Below are positions 23,824 to 32,546 of a stretch of DNA of 36,292 nucleotides, in pieces. The position numbers and the translations under genes were made by a program. Position 1 is the first letter of the stretch. Every line of letters begins with the position of its first letter. Source of the stretch: Holophagales bacterium UBA2201 (GTDB lineage Bacteria > Acidobacteriota > Thermoanaerobaculia > UBA2201); contig DCUZ01000099.1 of NCBI GenBank assembly GCA_002327305.1, positions 59,386 to 95,677 of the forward strand, read 5' to 3'. Below the pieces are notes generated by a model, which did no database searches, was not told where the DNA came from, and saw nothing but the letters and a program-made list of their open reading frames with translations.

Positions 23824-24459
23824 TCAGGCGGTGGTGAAAAACGACAGCGTCTCCATGTTGATCTTGAGGTCCACGGCCTTCAGGCGGACCGAGGGCCTCT
23901 CCTCGATCTGGGTGGGGGCGAAGTTGAGGATGCCCTTGACGCCGGCCCTGGCCAGTTGTTCGTACACCTCCTGGGCGGACTGCGGATGGACCGCGATGAT
24001 GCCCAGCGTCACCCTCCGCGCGCGCACCAGGGCGTCCATCTCCTCCACGGGGAGGATGGGGATCTCCCTCTTGGCGGTGGCCTTTCCCGTCTTGGCGGGG
24101 TCGATGTCGAACAGCGCCACCACCTTGAATCCACCGCTGTTGAAGCCCTGGAAGTCGGCCAGCGCCTGCCCCAGATGGCCGGCGCCCACGATGACCACCC
24201 GCTTCTCCTCGTGCAGCTTCAGCAGGCGCGCGATCTGGGCCTTGAGGTTGTCGACGGAGTACCCCACGCCCCGGGTCCCGAAGGTCCCGAAATAGGCCAG
24301 GTCCTTCCGGATCTGGGCGGAGTTGAGGTGGAACCGCTTGGCCATCTCCTGGGAGGAGATGGTGGTCCCTCCTTCGCGCTCCAGGATCTGGAGGCACCGG
24401 AGGTAGACGCTCAAACGGTTGACGGTGGCTTCCGAGATGGGGGTTCCTTTAGCGGACAT
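23824..24459 (-). CDS. rex: Redox-sensing transcriptional repressor Rex
   Basis: 211 residues, the standard Rex length. An N-terminal winged helix (~15-65, with SSQEMAKRFHLNSAQIRKDL and FGTFGTRGVGY) precedes a Rossmann domain with the NAD(H)-binding GAGHLGQAL (92-100) and the acidic strand-end ALFDIDPAKTG. A C-terminal dimer-swapping helix is also present. Rex binds DNA when NADH/NAD+ is low and releases it when NADH rises. The ATG lies 11 nt inside the end of nuoN, so it is translated as the last gene of the complex I operon. Feedback on this operon is plausible. A half-site TTGTGAAA upstream of nuoA is only weak support. Confidence 0.95.
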   Translation of the reverse strand: MSAKGTPISEATVNRLSVYLRCLQILEREGGTTISSQEMAKRFHLNSAQIRKDLAYFGTFGTRGVGYSVDNLKAQIARLLKLHEEKRVVIVGAGHLGQALADFQGFNSGGFKVVALFDIDPAKTGKATAKREIPILPVEEMDALVRARRVTLGIIAVHPQSAQEVYEQLARAGVKGILNFAPTQIEERPSVRLKAVDLKINMETLSFFTTA

Positions 24460-25858
24460 AATAGGTCACCATGGCGTCGAAGGCGCGGGAGGCGGCTTCG
24501 AACAGGGGGGCGGGGGCGAGTCCCAGGAAGACGATGAGAAGGCCGGCCAACCCGAGGCCCACGCGGTAGGGGCCGCCCGTGGTGTCGGGGAGGGGTTCCA
24601 CGGGGGCGGGTTTCATGTAAAGGGTGTAGATGACGCGGATGTAGAAATAGAGCGACAGGATGGTGTTGAGGATGCCCAGGACCGCCAGGCCGGTGCGGCC
24701 CGCCTCCACGGCGGCATAGAAGAGGTAGAACTTGCCGGCGAACCCCACCAGCGGCGGAATGCCGGCCAGCGACGCCATGCAGAGGGTCAGGACGAGGGCG
24801 GGGACGGGGTGGCGGAATCCGGCGCCGGCGAGGTCGGAGATGAAGTGGGGCTCATGCTCCCCGCGGGTGAGGGCCCCCAGGACGGCGAAGGCGGTCAGGG
24901 TGGTGAGGGCGTAGGCGACGGCGTAGACAAAGACGCTCTTGGTGGCCTCGGGGGTGGCCGCAGCCAGGCCGATGAGGATGTATCCCATGTGGGCCACCCC
25001 GGACCACGCCAGCATCCGCTTGGTGTCCTGCTGGACGAAGGCGAGGAGGTTTCCGGTGAACATCGTCACCACGGCGGCCGCCGCGAGGATGCCCAGGAAG
25101 AGGGGCGGAGGGAGGGTCTGGAGGATCCTGACCAGGACCACCAGCGCGGCCATCTTGGGGAGGGTGGCCAGCCAGGGCGTCACCGACGAGGGGCTCCCCT
25201 GGTACACATCGGGGGCCCAGGCGTGGAAGGGGACGAGGGCCATTTTGAAGGCGAACCCGGCGCAGAGGAGGACATAGGCCATCCCCATCAGTTTGGGGAG
25301 GGGCGGGGGGGGCGGGGCGAGCATCAGGTGTCCCGCCATGCCGAAATACCAGGCCATCCCGAAGAGGGTGACGGCGGAAGCGAAAGAGCCCAGGAGGAAG
25401 TACTTGAGGGCGGCCTCCACGGCCACCTCGGTCCTCCGGTAGGTGGCGACGAGGAGGTAGAGGACGACGGAGAGGAGCTCGAGCCCCACGAAGATGAGGA
25501 GAAGGTGGCGGGTGGAGACCATCAGGAGCATCCCCACCGTTCCCCACAACAGGAGGGCGTAGTGTTCGCCGCGTTCCATGCCGTCGCGTCGGAGGACATA
25601 GGCGCCGAAGAAGACCGCCAGGGCCCCTCCGAGAAGGAAGAAGACGGTGAAAAAACGGGTCAGGCCGTTCACTTCCCAGGTGCCCCACAGGTGGAGGCCG
25701 GAGGGTTTGAGGGTGAGGGCGGCCAGGGCGCCGAGGAAGGTGAGAATGGCGGCGGGGGCGAAGAGGGGCTTGAGGCGCGGCGCGAAGGCCTGCAGGAGCA
25801 GGAGGAGGAACCCCCCCGCCATCAGGACCAGTTCGGTGGAGAGGATGCCCGGGTTCAT
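24449..25858 (-). CDS. nuoN: NADH-quinone oxidoreductase subunit N
   Basis: 469 residues, one of the three antiporter-like proton-pumping subunits in the complex I membrane arm. Start ATG 25858 overlaps the nuoM stop (ATGA); upstream in-frame codons belong to nuoM in another frame. About 14 membrane helices. Key motifs are FVGLELLSVVLYLLVA (the conserved Glu of helix 5), ALKYFLLGSFASAV, the broken-helix Lys region FKMALVPFHAWAPDVYQGSP and the later Lys in DTKRMLAWSGVAHMGY. It overlaps rex by 11 nt. Confidence 0.95.
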   Translation of the reverse strand: MNPGILSTELVLMAGGFLLLLLQAFAPRLKPLFAPAAILTFLGALAALTLKPSGLHLWGTWEVNGLTRFFTVFFLLGGALAVFFGAYVLRRDGMERGEHYALLLWGTVGMLLMVSTRHLLLIFVGLELLSVVLYLLVATYRRTEVAVEAALKYFLLGSFASAVTLFGMAWYFGMAGHLMLAPPPPPLPKLMGMAYVLLCAGFAFKMALVPFHAWAPDVYQGSPSSVTPWLATLPKMAALVVLVRILQTLPPPLFLGILAAAAVVTMFTGNLLAFVQQDTKRMLAWSGVAHMGYILIGLAAATPEATKSVFVYAVAYALTTLTAFAVLGALTRGEHEPHFISDLAGAGFRHPVPALVLTLCMASLAGIPPLVGFAGKFYLFYAAVEAGRTGLAVLGILNTILSLYFYIRVIYTLYMKPAPVEPLPDTTGGPYRVGLGLAGLLIVFLGLAPAPLFEAASRAFDAMVTYYVR

Positions 25859-27354
25859 GGCATCAGCCCCTTGACGATGGAGAGGGTGTGCTCGATGGCG
25901 GGGGTGATCCTGTCGAGGAGGAACTTGGGATAGACCCCGATCCAGACGATGGGGACCAGGAGGGCGGCGGCGCAAATCAGTTCACGGAGGTCCAGGTCGG
26001 CCAGCCCCGTGTTCTCCTCGTGCGTCACGGGGCCGAAGAAGACCCGCCGCACGGCGGTGAGGAGGTAGACCGCCGAGAAGATCACCCCCGACGCCGCGAC
26101 GGCCGCGGTCCAGGGGTGGGCCTGGAAGGTGCCCACCAGGATGAGGAACTCGCCCCAGAAGCCGTTGAGGCCGGGGAGGCCGATGGAGGAGAGGGCGACC
26201 ACGAGGAAGAGGGCGGTGGTGACCGGGAGGGTCTTGGCCAGGCCGCCGAAGTCGGCCATCATCCGGGTGTGGCGCCGCTCGTAGAGGACGCCCACGAGGA
26301 GGAAGAGGGCGCCGGTGGAGAGGCCGTGGTTGACCATCTGGAGGACCGCCCCCGACACCGACGCCGGCGTCAGGGCGAAGAGGCCCAGGGTGACGAAGCC
26401 GAGGTGGGAGACGGAGGAATAGGCGATCAGTTTCTTGAGGTCGTCCTGGGCGAAGCACACCCATGCGCCGTAGAGGATCCCGACCAGGGAGAGGCCCACC
26501 AGCCAGGGGAGGAACTGGGCCAGGGCGGCGGGGAACATGGGGATGGAGAAGCGGAGCATCCCATAGGCCCCCAGTTTCAGCAGGACGCCGGCCAGGATGA
26601 TGGACCCCCCGGCCGGGGCCTCGGTGTGGGCGTCGGGGAGCCAGGTGTGAAAGGGGAACATCGGGACCTTGATGGCGAAGGCCAGCGTGAAGGCCAGGAA
26701 CGGCCACACCTGGGAGGCGGCGGCAAGACCGCTGGGGTAGTAGGAGAAGATCGCAAAATCCAGGCCGCCCGTGGCGGAATAGCGCTGGGCCACCATCCAG
26801 AGGATGGCCAGGAACATCAGGAAGGAGCCCACGGCGGTGAAGATGAAGAACTTCACCGCGGCGTAGACGCGCTGTTTCCCCCCCCAGACGCCGATGATGA
26901 AATACATCGGGATGAGCATCACCTCCCAAAAGATGTAGAAGAGGAAGAAGTCGAGGGCCAGAAACGACCCCAGCATCCCCGTCTGGAGGAGGAGGAAGGC
27001 GATGTGGTAGGCCTTCACATGCTCGGTGATGAACCGGGTGGAGGAGAGGATGACCACCGGCATCAGGAAGTTGGTCAGGAGGACCATCAGCAGCGAGATG
27101 CCGTCCATTCCGACGAACCAGTGGATGTTGAAGTAGGAAATCCACGGAGCCCACTCGTTGAACTGGAACCCCGCGTCGGGGCGGAACGCCGCGAGGAGCC
27201 ATACCGCGAGAAGGAGCCCGGCCGCCGTCACCGCCAGGGTGAACCCGCGGATTGCCCCCTTCGCCCGCCCGGGGAAGAAGGCCAGGGCCGCCGCCGCCGC
27301 CGCGGGGAGGAAGATGAGGACGCTCAGGAGGTGGTCGGTCAGAAGACGAGCCAT
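25855..27354 (-). CDS. nuoM: NADH-quinone oxidoreductase subunit M
   Basis: 499 residues, an antiporter-like membrane subunit of complex I. Visible: FFLFYIFWEVMLIPMYFIIG (conserved Glu), KFFIFTAVGSFLMFLAI, FAIKVPMFPFHTWLPDAHTE (channel Lys) and DDLKKLIAYSSVSHLGFV (central Lys). About 14 helices and normal length. ATG 27354 lies inside the last codons of nuoL (16-nt overlap), and its end overlaps nuoN. Confidence 0.95.
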   Translation of the reverse strand: MARLLTDHLLSVLIFLPAAAAAALAFFPGRAKGAIRGFTLAVTAAGLLLAVWLLAAFRPDAGFQFNEWAPWISYFNIHWFVGMDGISLLMVLLTNFLMPVVILSSTRFITEHVKAYHIAFLLLQTGMLGSFLALDFFLFYIFWEVMLIPMYFIIGVWGGKQRVYAAVKFFIFTAVGSFLMFLAILWMVAQRYSATGGLDFAIFSYYPSGLAAASQVWPFLAFTLAFAIKVPMFPFHTWLPDAHTEAPAGGSIILAGVLLKLGAYGMLRFSIPMFPAALAQFLPWLVGLSLVGILYGAWVCFAQDDLKKLIAYSSVSHLGFVTLGLFALTPASVSGAVLQMVNHGLSTGALFLLVGVLYERRHTRMMADFGGLAKTLPVTTALFLVVALSSIGLPGLNGFWGEFLILVGTFQAHPWTAAVAASGVIFSAVYLLTAVRRVFFGPVTHEENTGLADLDLRELICAAALLVPIVWIGVYPKFLLDRITPAIEHTLSIVKGLMP

Positions 27355-29252
27355 AGCAGGATGGCCACCCCCAGGACGATGTGCAGGGCGTAGGTGCGCA
27401 GGTTCCCGTTGTGGAGGAACCTCAGCACATTGCCCGTCAGTTCGACGAAAAACCCCGATAGGTTCACGGGGCCCTCGATCAAGACGCCGTCAATGATGGA
27501 GAAGCAGAACCGGCTCACGCCGCGGAGGGCGGCGCCGACGGTCCGGTCGTAGAACTCGTCCACATAATATTTATTGAAGACGGTGTCGTAGAGCCGAGGG
27601 TGACGCGCCGTGAACCCCTTGACCCAGGTCCAGGAGGCGTCGGTGCGGTACAGCGCCCGCGCCGCCAGCCACCCCAGCCCCGCGACGACCACCGACCCGA
27701 TCATCAGCGCCCACTCCATTCCGTGGCTCAGATGGAAGGTCGTCCCCGCCAGCCCCTCCACCGCCGGCGTCAGCGGCTCCAGAAACCGCTCCATCAGGTT
27801 CGGCAGGTGGAACACCACCGGCACCCCCAAAAACCCCACCACCGCCGTCAGCCCCCCCAGCACCACCAGGGGAAGGGTCATGCTCGTCGGGCTCTCGTGC
27901 GGATGCCCCTTGCCCCGGTACTCCCCCCCGAACACCACGTAGTACAGCCGGAACATGTAGAAACTCGTCATGAACGCCGTCACCACCGCCAGGCCCCACA
28001 GCAGGTACGCCCACCCGTGGTGATGCCCCGCGAAGGCGAACACCGAGGCCAGGATGGCGTCCTTGCTGAAGAACCCCGCCCAGATGGGGATCCCCGCGAT
28101 GGCGAGGGTGCTGAAGAGGAAGGTCCAGTGGGTCGTCTTCATCACCTTCCTCAGCCCGCCCATCTCGAAGATGTCGTTGGTGTGGCAGGCGTGGATGAGG
28201 GACCCGGACCCGAGGAACAGACACGCCTTGAAGAACGCGTGGGTGAAGACGTGGAACATCGCCACCGCGTAGGCCCCCACCCCCGCCGCCAGGAACATAT
28301 ATCCCAGCTGGCTGATGGTGGAGTAGGCCAGCACCTTCTTGATGTCCGTCTGCGCCAGCCCCATCGAGGCCGCGAAGATGGCCGTCAGCGCTCCCACCAC
28401 CGCCACCACCGCCATCGCCTCCGGGCTGCTCCGGAAGAACAGGTTGCACCGCGCCACCATGTACACCCCCGCCGTCACCATCGTCGCCGCGTGGATGAGG
28501 GCGGACACCGGCGTGGGGCCCGCCATGGCGTCGGGGAGCCAGACATAAAGGGGCAGTTGGGCGCTCTTGCCCGTGGCCCCCACGAAAAGGCACAGGGCGA
28601 TGATCCCGGCCACCCCCAGGTAGGCCCCGGGGTCGGCCTGCAATTTGGCGAAGACCTCTTCATACCGCAGGGTGCCGAAGTGGGTGGCGATGAAGAAGAT
28701 GCCGATGAGGAAGCCGAAGTCGCCGATCCGGTTGACGATGAAGGCCTTCTTGCCGCTGTCGGCCGGCCACTTCTCCTGGTAGTAGAACCCGATGAGGAGG
28801 TAGGAGCAGAGGCCCACCCCCTCCCACCCCACGAACATCAGGAGGAAGTTGTCCGCCAGGACCAGCGTCAGCATGGCGAACATGAAGAGGTTGAGGTAAC
28901 TGAAGTAGCGCGCGTAATCCTCCTCGTGCTCCATGTAGCCGATGGAGTAGATGTGGATCCAGAAGCCCACGAAGGTGACGAAGAAGAGCATGAGGATGGA
29001 GAGGGCGTCGGCCTGGAGGGCGAAGGGGATGGTGACCCCGCCCACGCTCAGGACCGTGTAGTACTCGAAAGCCGCGGGCTCCGGCGCGGACAGGTAGGCG
29101 CCGCAGACGAAGAGGGCCAGGAGGGCGGAAAGGCCCACGCTCCCCACGGCCACGGCGGTGACGCCGGCCCTGGGGAGCCGGCGGCCGAAGAAGACGTTGA
29201 TCAGGAAGCCGGCGAGCGGCGCGAGGATGATGAGGAGGAGGGCGGCTTTCAC
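27339..29252 (-). CDS. nuoL: NADH-quinone oxidoreductase subunit L
   Basis: 637 residues, the distal antiporter-like subunit with the long lateral helix at its C-terminal end. GTG start at 29252, 1 nt after the nuoK stop. Motifs: MFVGWEGVGLCSYLLIGFYY, KAFIVNRIGDFGFLIG, SAQLPLYVWLPDAMAGPTPV, DIKKVLAYSTISQLGYMF and FSKDAIL. The C-terminal third (from ~500) holds the lateral-helix region ending LHIVLGVAILLWLVF. Full-length and intact. Confidence 0.95.
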   Translation of the reverse strand: MKAALLLIILAPLAGFLINVFFGRRLPRAGVTAVAVGSVGLSALLALFVCGAYLSAPEPAAFEYYTVLSVGGVTIPFALQADALSILMLFFVTFVGFWIHIYSIGYMEHEEDYARYFSYLNLFMFAMLTLVLADNFLLMFVGWEGVGLCSYLLIGFYYQEKWPADSGKKAFIVNRIGDFGFLIGIFFIATHFGTLRYEEVFAKLQADPGAYLGVAGIIALCLFVGATGKSAQLPLYVWLPDAMAGPTPVSALIHAATMVTAGVYMVARCNLFFRSSPEAMAVVAVVGALTAIFAASMGLAQTDIKKVLAYSTISQLGYMFLAAGVGAYAVAMFHVFTHAFFKACLFLGSGSLIHACHTNDIFEMGGLRKVMKTTHWTFLFSTLAIAGIPIWAGFFSKDAILASVFAFAGHHHGWAYLLWGLAVVTAFMTSFYMFRLYYVVFGGEYRGKGHPHESPTSMTLPLVVLGGLTAVVGFLGVPVVFHLPNLMERFLEPLTPAVEGLAGTTFHLSHGMEWALMIGSVVVAGLGWLAARALYRTDASWTWVKGFTARHPRLYDTVFNKYYVDEFYDRTVGAALRGVSRFCFSIIDGVLIEGPVNLSGFFVELTGNVLRFLHNGNLRTYALHIVLGVAILLWLVF

Positions 29253-29253
29253 G

Positions 29254-29550
29254 CTACCACCTCAGAATGCGCAGGTCGTCCACGCTCTGCGTCTTGAACC
29301 GGCGGAACAGGACGATGAAGATGGCCAGCCCCACGCCCACCTCGGCGGAGGCGATGGCGATGGTGAAGATCACCGCGATCTGTCCGTCGAGGGCGCCGTT
29401 GGCGCTGGAGAAGGCGACGAAGGTGAGGTTGGCGGCGTTGAGCATCAGTTCGATCCCCAGGAAGAGGAGGATGGCGCTGCGGCGCAGCATCACCACGGCG
29501 AGGCCGAGAACGAAGAGGAGCAGGCCGAGGAGCAGGGCGAGGAATATCAC
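29254..29550 (-). CDS. nuoK: NADH-quinone oxidoreductase subunit K
   Basis: 98 residues and three membrane helices, normal for NuoK. GTG start overlapping the nuoJ stop (GTGA at 29550-29547). The two conserved membrane Glu of the proton path are seen in LFLGIELMLNAANLTFV and in ASAEVGVGLAIFIVLFR. The usual C-terminal tail is QSVDDLRILRW. Confidence 0.95.
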   Translation of the reverse strand: MIFLALLLGLLLFVLGLAVVMLRRSAILLFLGIELMLNAANLTFVAFSSANGALDGQIAVIFTIAIASAEVGVGLAIFIVLFRRFKTQSVDDLRILRW

Positions 29551-30047
29551 TTCCACTCCCTCCGGGCCAGAAGGAAGGCCCCCACGGCCGCCGCAAGGAG
29601 GAGGAGGGAAACCGCCTCGAAGGGAAGGAGATAGCGGGAGAAGAGGAGACGCCCCAGGTCCTCCACCCCGGACCTGGCCCCTCCGCCCGTCATCGGGACG
29701 GTCTTCCGGACCAGGGTCCCGGCCCCCAGGAGGAAGAACAGGAGCATGTTGAGGCACAGGAGGAGCCCGAGCCCCTTCTGGACCGGGTGGGCCTCCGGGG
29801 CCCTCGGCTCGCTCCGCAGGCCCAGGAGCATGATGACGAAGAGGATGAGGACCAGGGTGGCCCCCGCGTAGACGATCAACTGGACCATCGCCAGGAAGGG
29901 GGCGCCCAGGAGGTAGAAGAGGACCGAGAGGCACCCGATGACCCCCACCAGCGACAGCGCCGCGTAGAGGGGGTGCCGCAGGGCCGCCACCAGGATGCCG
30001 AAGACGAGCGCCAGGGCGGCGAAGGCGAAAAAGAGGGCGGTCGCCAT
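29547..30047 (-). CDS. nuoJ: NADH-quinone oxidoreductase subunit J
   Basis: 166 residues, about five helices. The conserved third helix is clear (AMVQLIVYAGATLVLILFVIM), including the Tyr/Gly stretch at the pi-bulge important for coupling. Starts 1 nt after nuoH. In most complete operons nuoI sits between nuoH and nuoJ; here there is no room for it. Confidence 0.93.
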   Translation of the reverse strand: MATALFFAFAALALVFGILVAALRHPLYAALSLVGVIGCLSVLFYLLGAPFLAMVQLIVYAGATLVLILFVIMLLGLRSEPRAPEAHPVQKGLGLLLCLNMLLFFLLGAGTLVRKTVPMTGGGARSGVEDLGRLLFSRYLLPFEAVSLLLLAAAVGAFLLARREWK

Positions 30048-30048
30048 G

Positions 30049-31095
30049 TCAGTTCACCCCCGGCGCGCGGCAGGTGAAGAGGGTGATGAGGAGGTTGAGG
30101 AAGGCCAGGGGCGTCAGGACGGTCCACCCCAGCCGGATGAGCTGGTCGTAGCGGTAGCGCGGAAGGGTCCAGCGGATCCAGATGAAGAGCCAGAGGAAGA
30201 ACGCCGTCTTGGCGGCGAAGGCGGCGAAGGCGATCAGCGCCCCCAGGTTTCCGCCGGGGACGGCGAAGGGGAGGTGCCACCCGCCGAAGTAGAGGAGGGT
30301 GACGATGGCGGAGGCGGCGATCATGTGGGCGTATTCCCCCATGAAGAACATGGCGAATTTCATGGCGCTGTATTCGGTGTGGAAGCCCACCACCAGCTCC
30401 GCCTCGGCCTCGGGGAGGTCGAAGGGGAGGCGTTTGCACTCGGCCAGGATCGCCACCCAGAAGACGAAGAACCCGATGATCTGGGGGAGGACGAACCACT
30501 TCGGGACCACGCCGAACCAGGTCCCCGCCTGGGCGTCGGCGATGACCGTGAAATCGAGCGATCGCGCGGCGTACACCACCGCCAGCAGGGCCATGGCCAT
30601 GGGGATCTCGTAGGCCACCATCTGGGCCGTGGCCCTCAGGCCGCCCAGGAGGGGGTATTTGGATCCGGAGGCGTACCCGGCCAGGAAGACGCCGTACACG
30701 GAAAGCCCCGAGAGGGCGAGGATGTAGAGGACGCCGAACGAGGAGGGGGCGATGAGCGGCTCCACCACGATCCCGAAGACCGTGAAAGGGGTCCCCATGG
30801 GGATGACCGCGAAGAAGGCCATGGCCGGGACGAAGGCGAGGAGGGGGGCCAGGAGGTAGATCCACTTGTCGGCCTCGTCCGGGATGACCTCCTCCTTGAA
30901 GAGGAACTTCAGCCCGTCGGCCACGGGCTGGAGGAGGCCGAAGGGGCCCACGCGGTTGGGGCCGGGGCGGTCCTGGATGAGGCCGGCGAAGCGCCGCTCG
31001 ATCAACGCCATCATGGCCACCGCGGTCATGACGGCGCCCAGGACCACGGCGATCTTGACGAGGGTGACGGCCAGCGCCAGGAGCAGGGGGCTCAT
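30049..31095 (-). CDS. nuoH: NADH-quinone oxidoreductase subunit H
   Basis: 348 residues, about eight to nine helices. It forms the quinone-chamber side of the membrane arm. Motifs: LIERRFAGLIQDRPGPNRVG, the loop with EVIPDEADK, and LPFDLPEAEAELVVGFHTEY (acidic E-channel residues). ATG overlaps the nuoG stop (ATGA). Needs NuoB, D and I as partners, none of which are encoded nearby. Confidence 0.95.
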   Translation of the reverse strand: MSPLLLALAVTLVKIAVVLGAVMTAVAMMALIERRFAGLIQDRPGPNRVGPFGLLQPVADGLKFLFKEEVIPDEADKWIYLLAPLLAFVPAMAFFAVIPMGTPFTVFGIVVEPLIAPSSFGVLYILALSGLSVYGVFLAGYASGSKYPLLGGLRATAQMVAYEIPMAMALLAVVYAARSLDFTVIADAQAGTWFGVVPKWFVLPQIIGFFVFWVAILAECKRLPFDLPEAEAELVVGFHTEYSAMKFAMFFMGEYAHMIAASAIVTLLYFGGWHLPFAVPGGNLGALIAFAAFAAKTAFFLWLFIWIRWTLPRYRYDQLIRLGWTVLTPLAFLNLLITLFTCRAPGVN

Positions 31096-32546
31096 GGCTC
31101 CACCTTGAAGGGGAGGTCCCTATAGCCCTTGTGTCCGGCAAAGGGGAGATGGCCAAACGCCTCTTCGATGGCATCATAGCCGGCGCTTCGGCCATTCAGC
31201 CGCGCGAAGTGCACCAGATAATCATGCGCGGACCTGGCCAGGCCGAAGGGCCTGAAGGCCGCCGGGGCATGCTGGACCCACCCGTGCTCGGTCATGTAGG
31301 TGCCCTCTTTTTCGGGGAAGAGGGCGCCGGGCAGGATCCCCTCCGCCTTCGCGTTGAGCGGCGTGTCGAAACGGGTGTCGAGGAACAGTTTGCTGAATTC
31401 GAGGGCCGGGAGGTCCACCAGGGGGTGGTGGAACAGGAGGACCGCCTCCAATTTTTCCCCGGCGTACTCGGGGATCCCCAGCGCCTTCGCCCCGGCTGCG
31501 TTGGGCGCGAGGGAATTCGCGGTGATCCAGCCCGCCCTGGATTTGATCTTCACGGGTTCCCGGCGGGCGGGAAGGACGAAGGTCCGGGGGAACAGGGCCC
31601 TGATCAGGTCCAGCTCCTCAAGGGTGTTGAAGGGGCTGGCGAGGGCGGTCAGCGGCTGGGCCTCCATGGCCGTGAGGATCTCCTCCCAGGCGACCTCCTC
31701 CCCGCGCATGGTGGGCTCGAAGACCGTCGCCCCGTTCATCCACCCGAAGGCGAACCGGCCCCAGTCGCACAGCCAGTAGTCGTTGATGGCGGGATGATGG
31801 CGCGGGAGGAACCGCTTCACCACGCCCGATCGGTGCTCCAGGCGGATGGCACAGCCGTTGGCGCAGTGGGGGCAGATCGTCGGGACCCCGTGCAGGTTCC
31901 ACACGCGCTCCTGGAAGCGGAAGTCGCTCACCGTCAGCGCCCCCACGGGGCAGAGGTCCGCCGCGCAGGCCGACCAGGGGTTGTCGAGGGGGCGGCCGGG
32001 GAAGGCGTCCACGAGCATCTTGTGGCCCCGCAGGGCGAACGTGAGCTCGCCGGTGCCGGCCACCTCGTCGCAGAAGCGGATGCACCGGGAGCAGTGGATG
32101 CACCGGTTCTGGTTCTGGAAGACATGGGGCCCCAGGGGACGCCGCTCCTCGTTGGGATAGATGCGCTTGGGCTCCTCGAAGCGGCTCTTGGGAAAGGAGT
32201 GGGCCTCGCAGAAGTCCTGGAGGTCGCACTCGCCCGCCTGGTCGCAGACGGGGCAGTCAAGGGGGTGGTTGATGAGGAGGACCTCCATCACCAGCGCCCG
32301 GATCCGTTTCACGCGTTCGGTGTCCGTCTTCACGACCATTCCCTCCGCCACCGGCGTGGCGCAGGCGGCCTGGAGCTTCCGCTGTCCCTCCACCTCCACC
32401 AGGCAGATGCGGCACTGCCCCACGATCCGCAGGCCGGGGTGGTAGCAGAAGGCGGGGATGGTGATCCCCGCCGAGGCGGCGGCCTCGATGAGGTTGGTCC
32501 CCGCGGGGGCCTCGATGACGGTGCCGTCTATCGTGACCTTGGGCAT
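31092..32546 (-). CDS. nuoG: NADH-quinone oxidoreductase subunit G, short form
   Basis: 484 residues, far shorter than E. coli NuoG (~908) or Thermus Nqo3 (~780). The N-terminal iron-sulfur part is complete: [2Fe-2S] domain with CYHPGLRIVGQCRICLVEV, the His/Cys cluster HPLDCPVCDQAGEC, CIHCSRCIRFC plus CAADLCPVGAL, and a further cluster CPHCANGC with a later Cys in WLCDWGRF (N7-like). The C-terminal molybdopterin-oxidoreductase-like domain is strongly reduced. ATG 32546 overlaps nuoF by 19 nt, and the stop overlaps nuoH, so both ends look native. Confidence 0.92.
   Translation of the reverse strand: MPKVTIDGTVIEAPAGTNLIEAAASAGITIPAFCYHPGLRIVGQCRICLVEVEGQRKLQAACATPVAEGMVVKTDTERVKRIRALVMEVLLINHPLDCPVCDQAGECDLQDFCEAHSFPKSRFEEPKRIYPNEERRPLGPHVFQNQNRCIHCSRCIRFCDEVAGTGELTFALRGHKMLVDAFPGRPLDNPWSACAADLCPVGALTVSDFRFQERVWNLHGVPTICPHCANGCAIRLEHRSGVVKRFLPRHHPAINDYWLCDWGRFAFGWMNGATVFEPTMRGEEVAWEEILTAMEAQPLTALASPFNTLEELDLIRALFPRTFVLPARREPVKIKSRAGWITANSLAPNAAGAKALGIPEYAGEKLEAVLLFHHPLVDLPALEFSKLFLDTRFDTPLNAKAEGILPGALFPEKEGTYMTEHGWVQHAPAAFRPFGLARSAHDYLVHFARLNGRSAGYDAIEEAFGHLPFAGHKGYRDLPFKVEP

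Noticed and set aside
30047..30052. nuoI between nuoH and nuoJ
   Set aside because: Only 1 nt separates the two genes, and no ferredoxin-like 8-Cys protein is encoded in the window.
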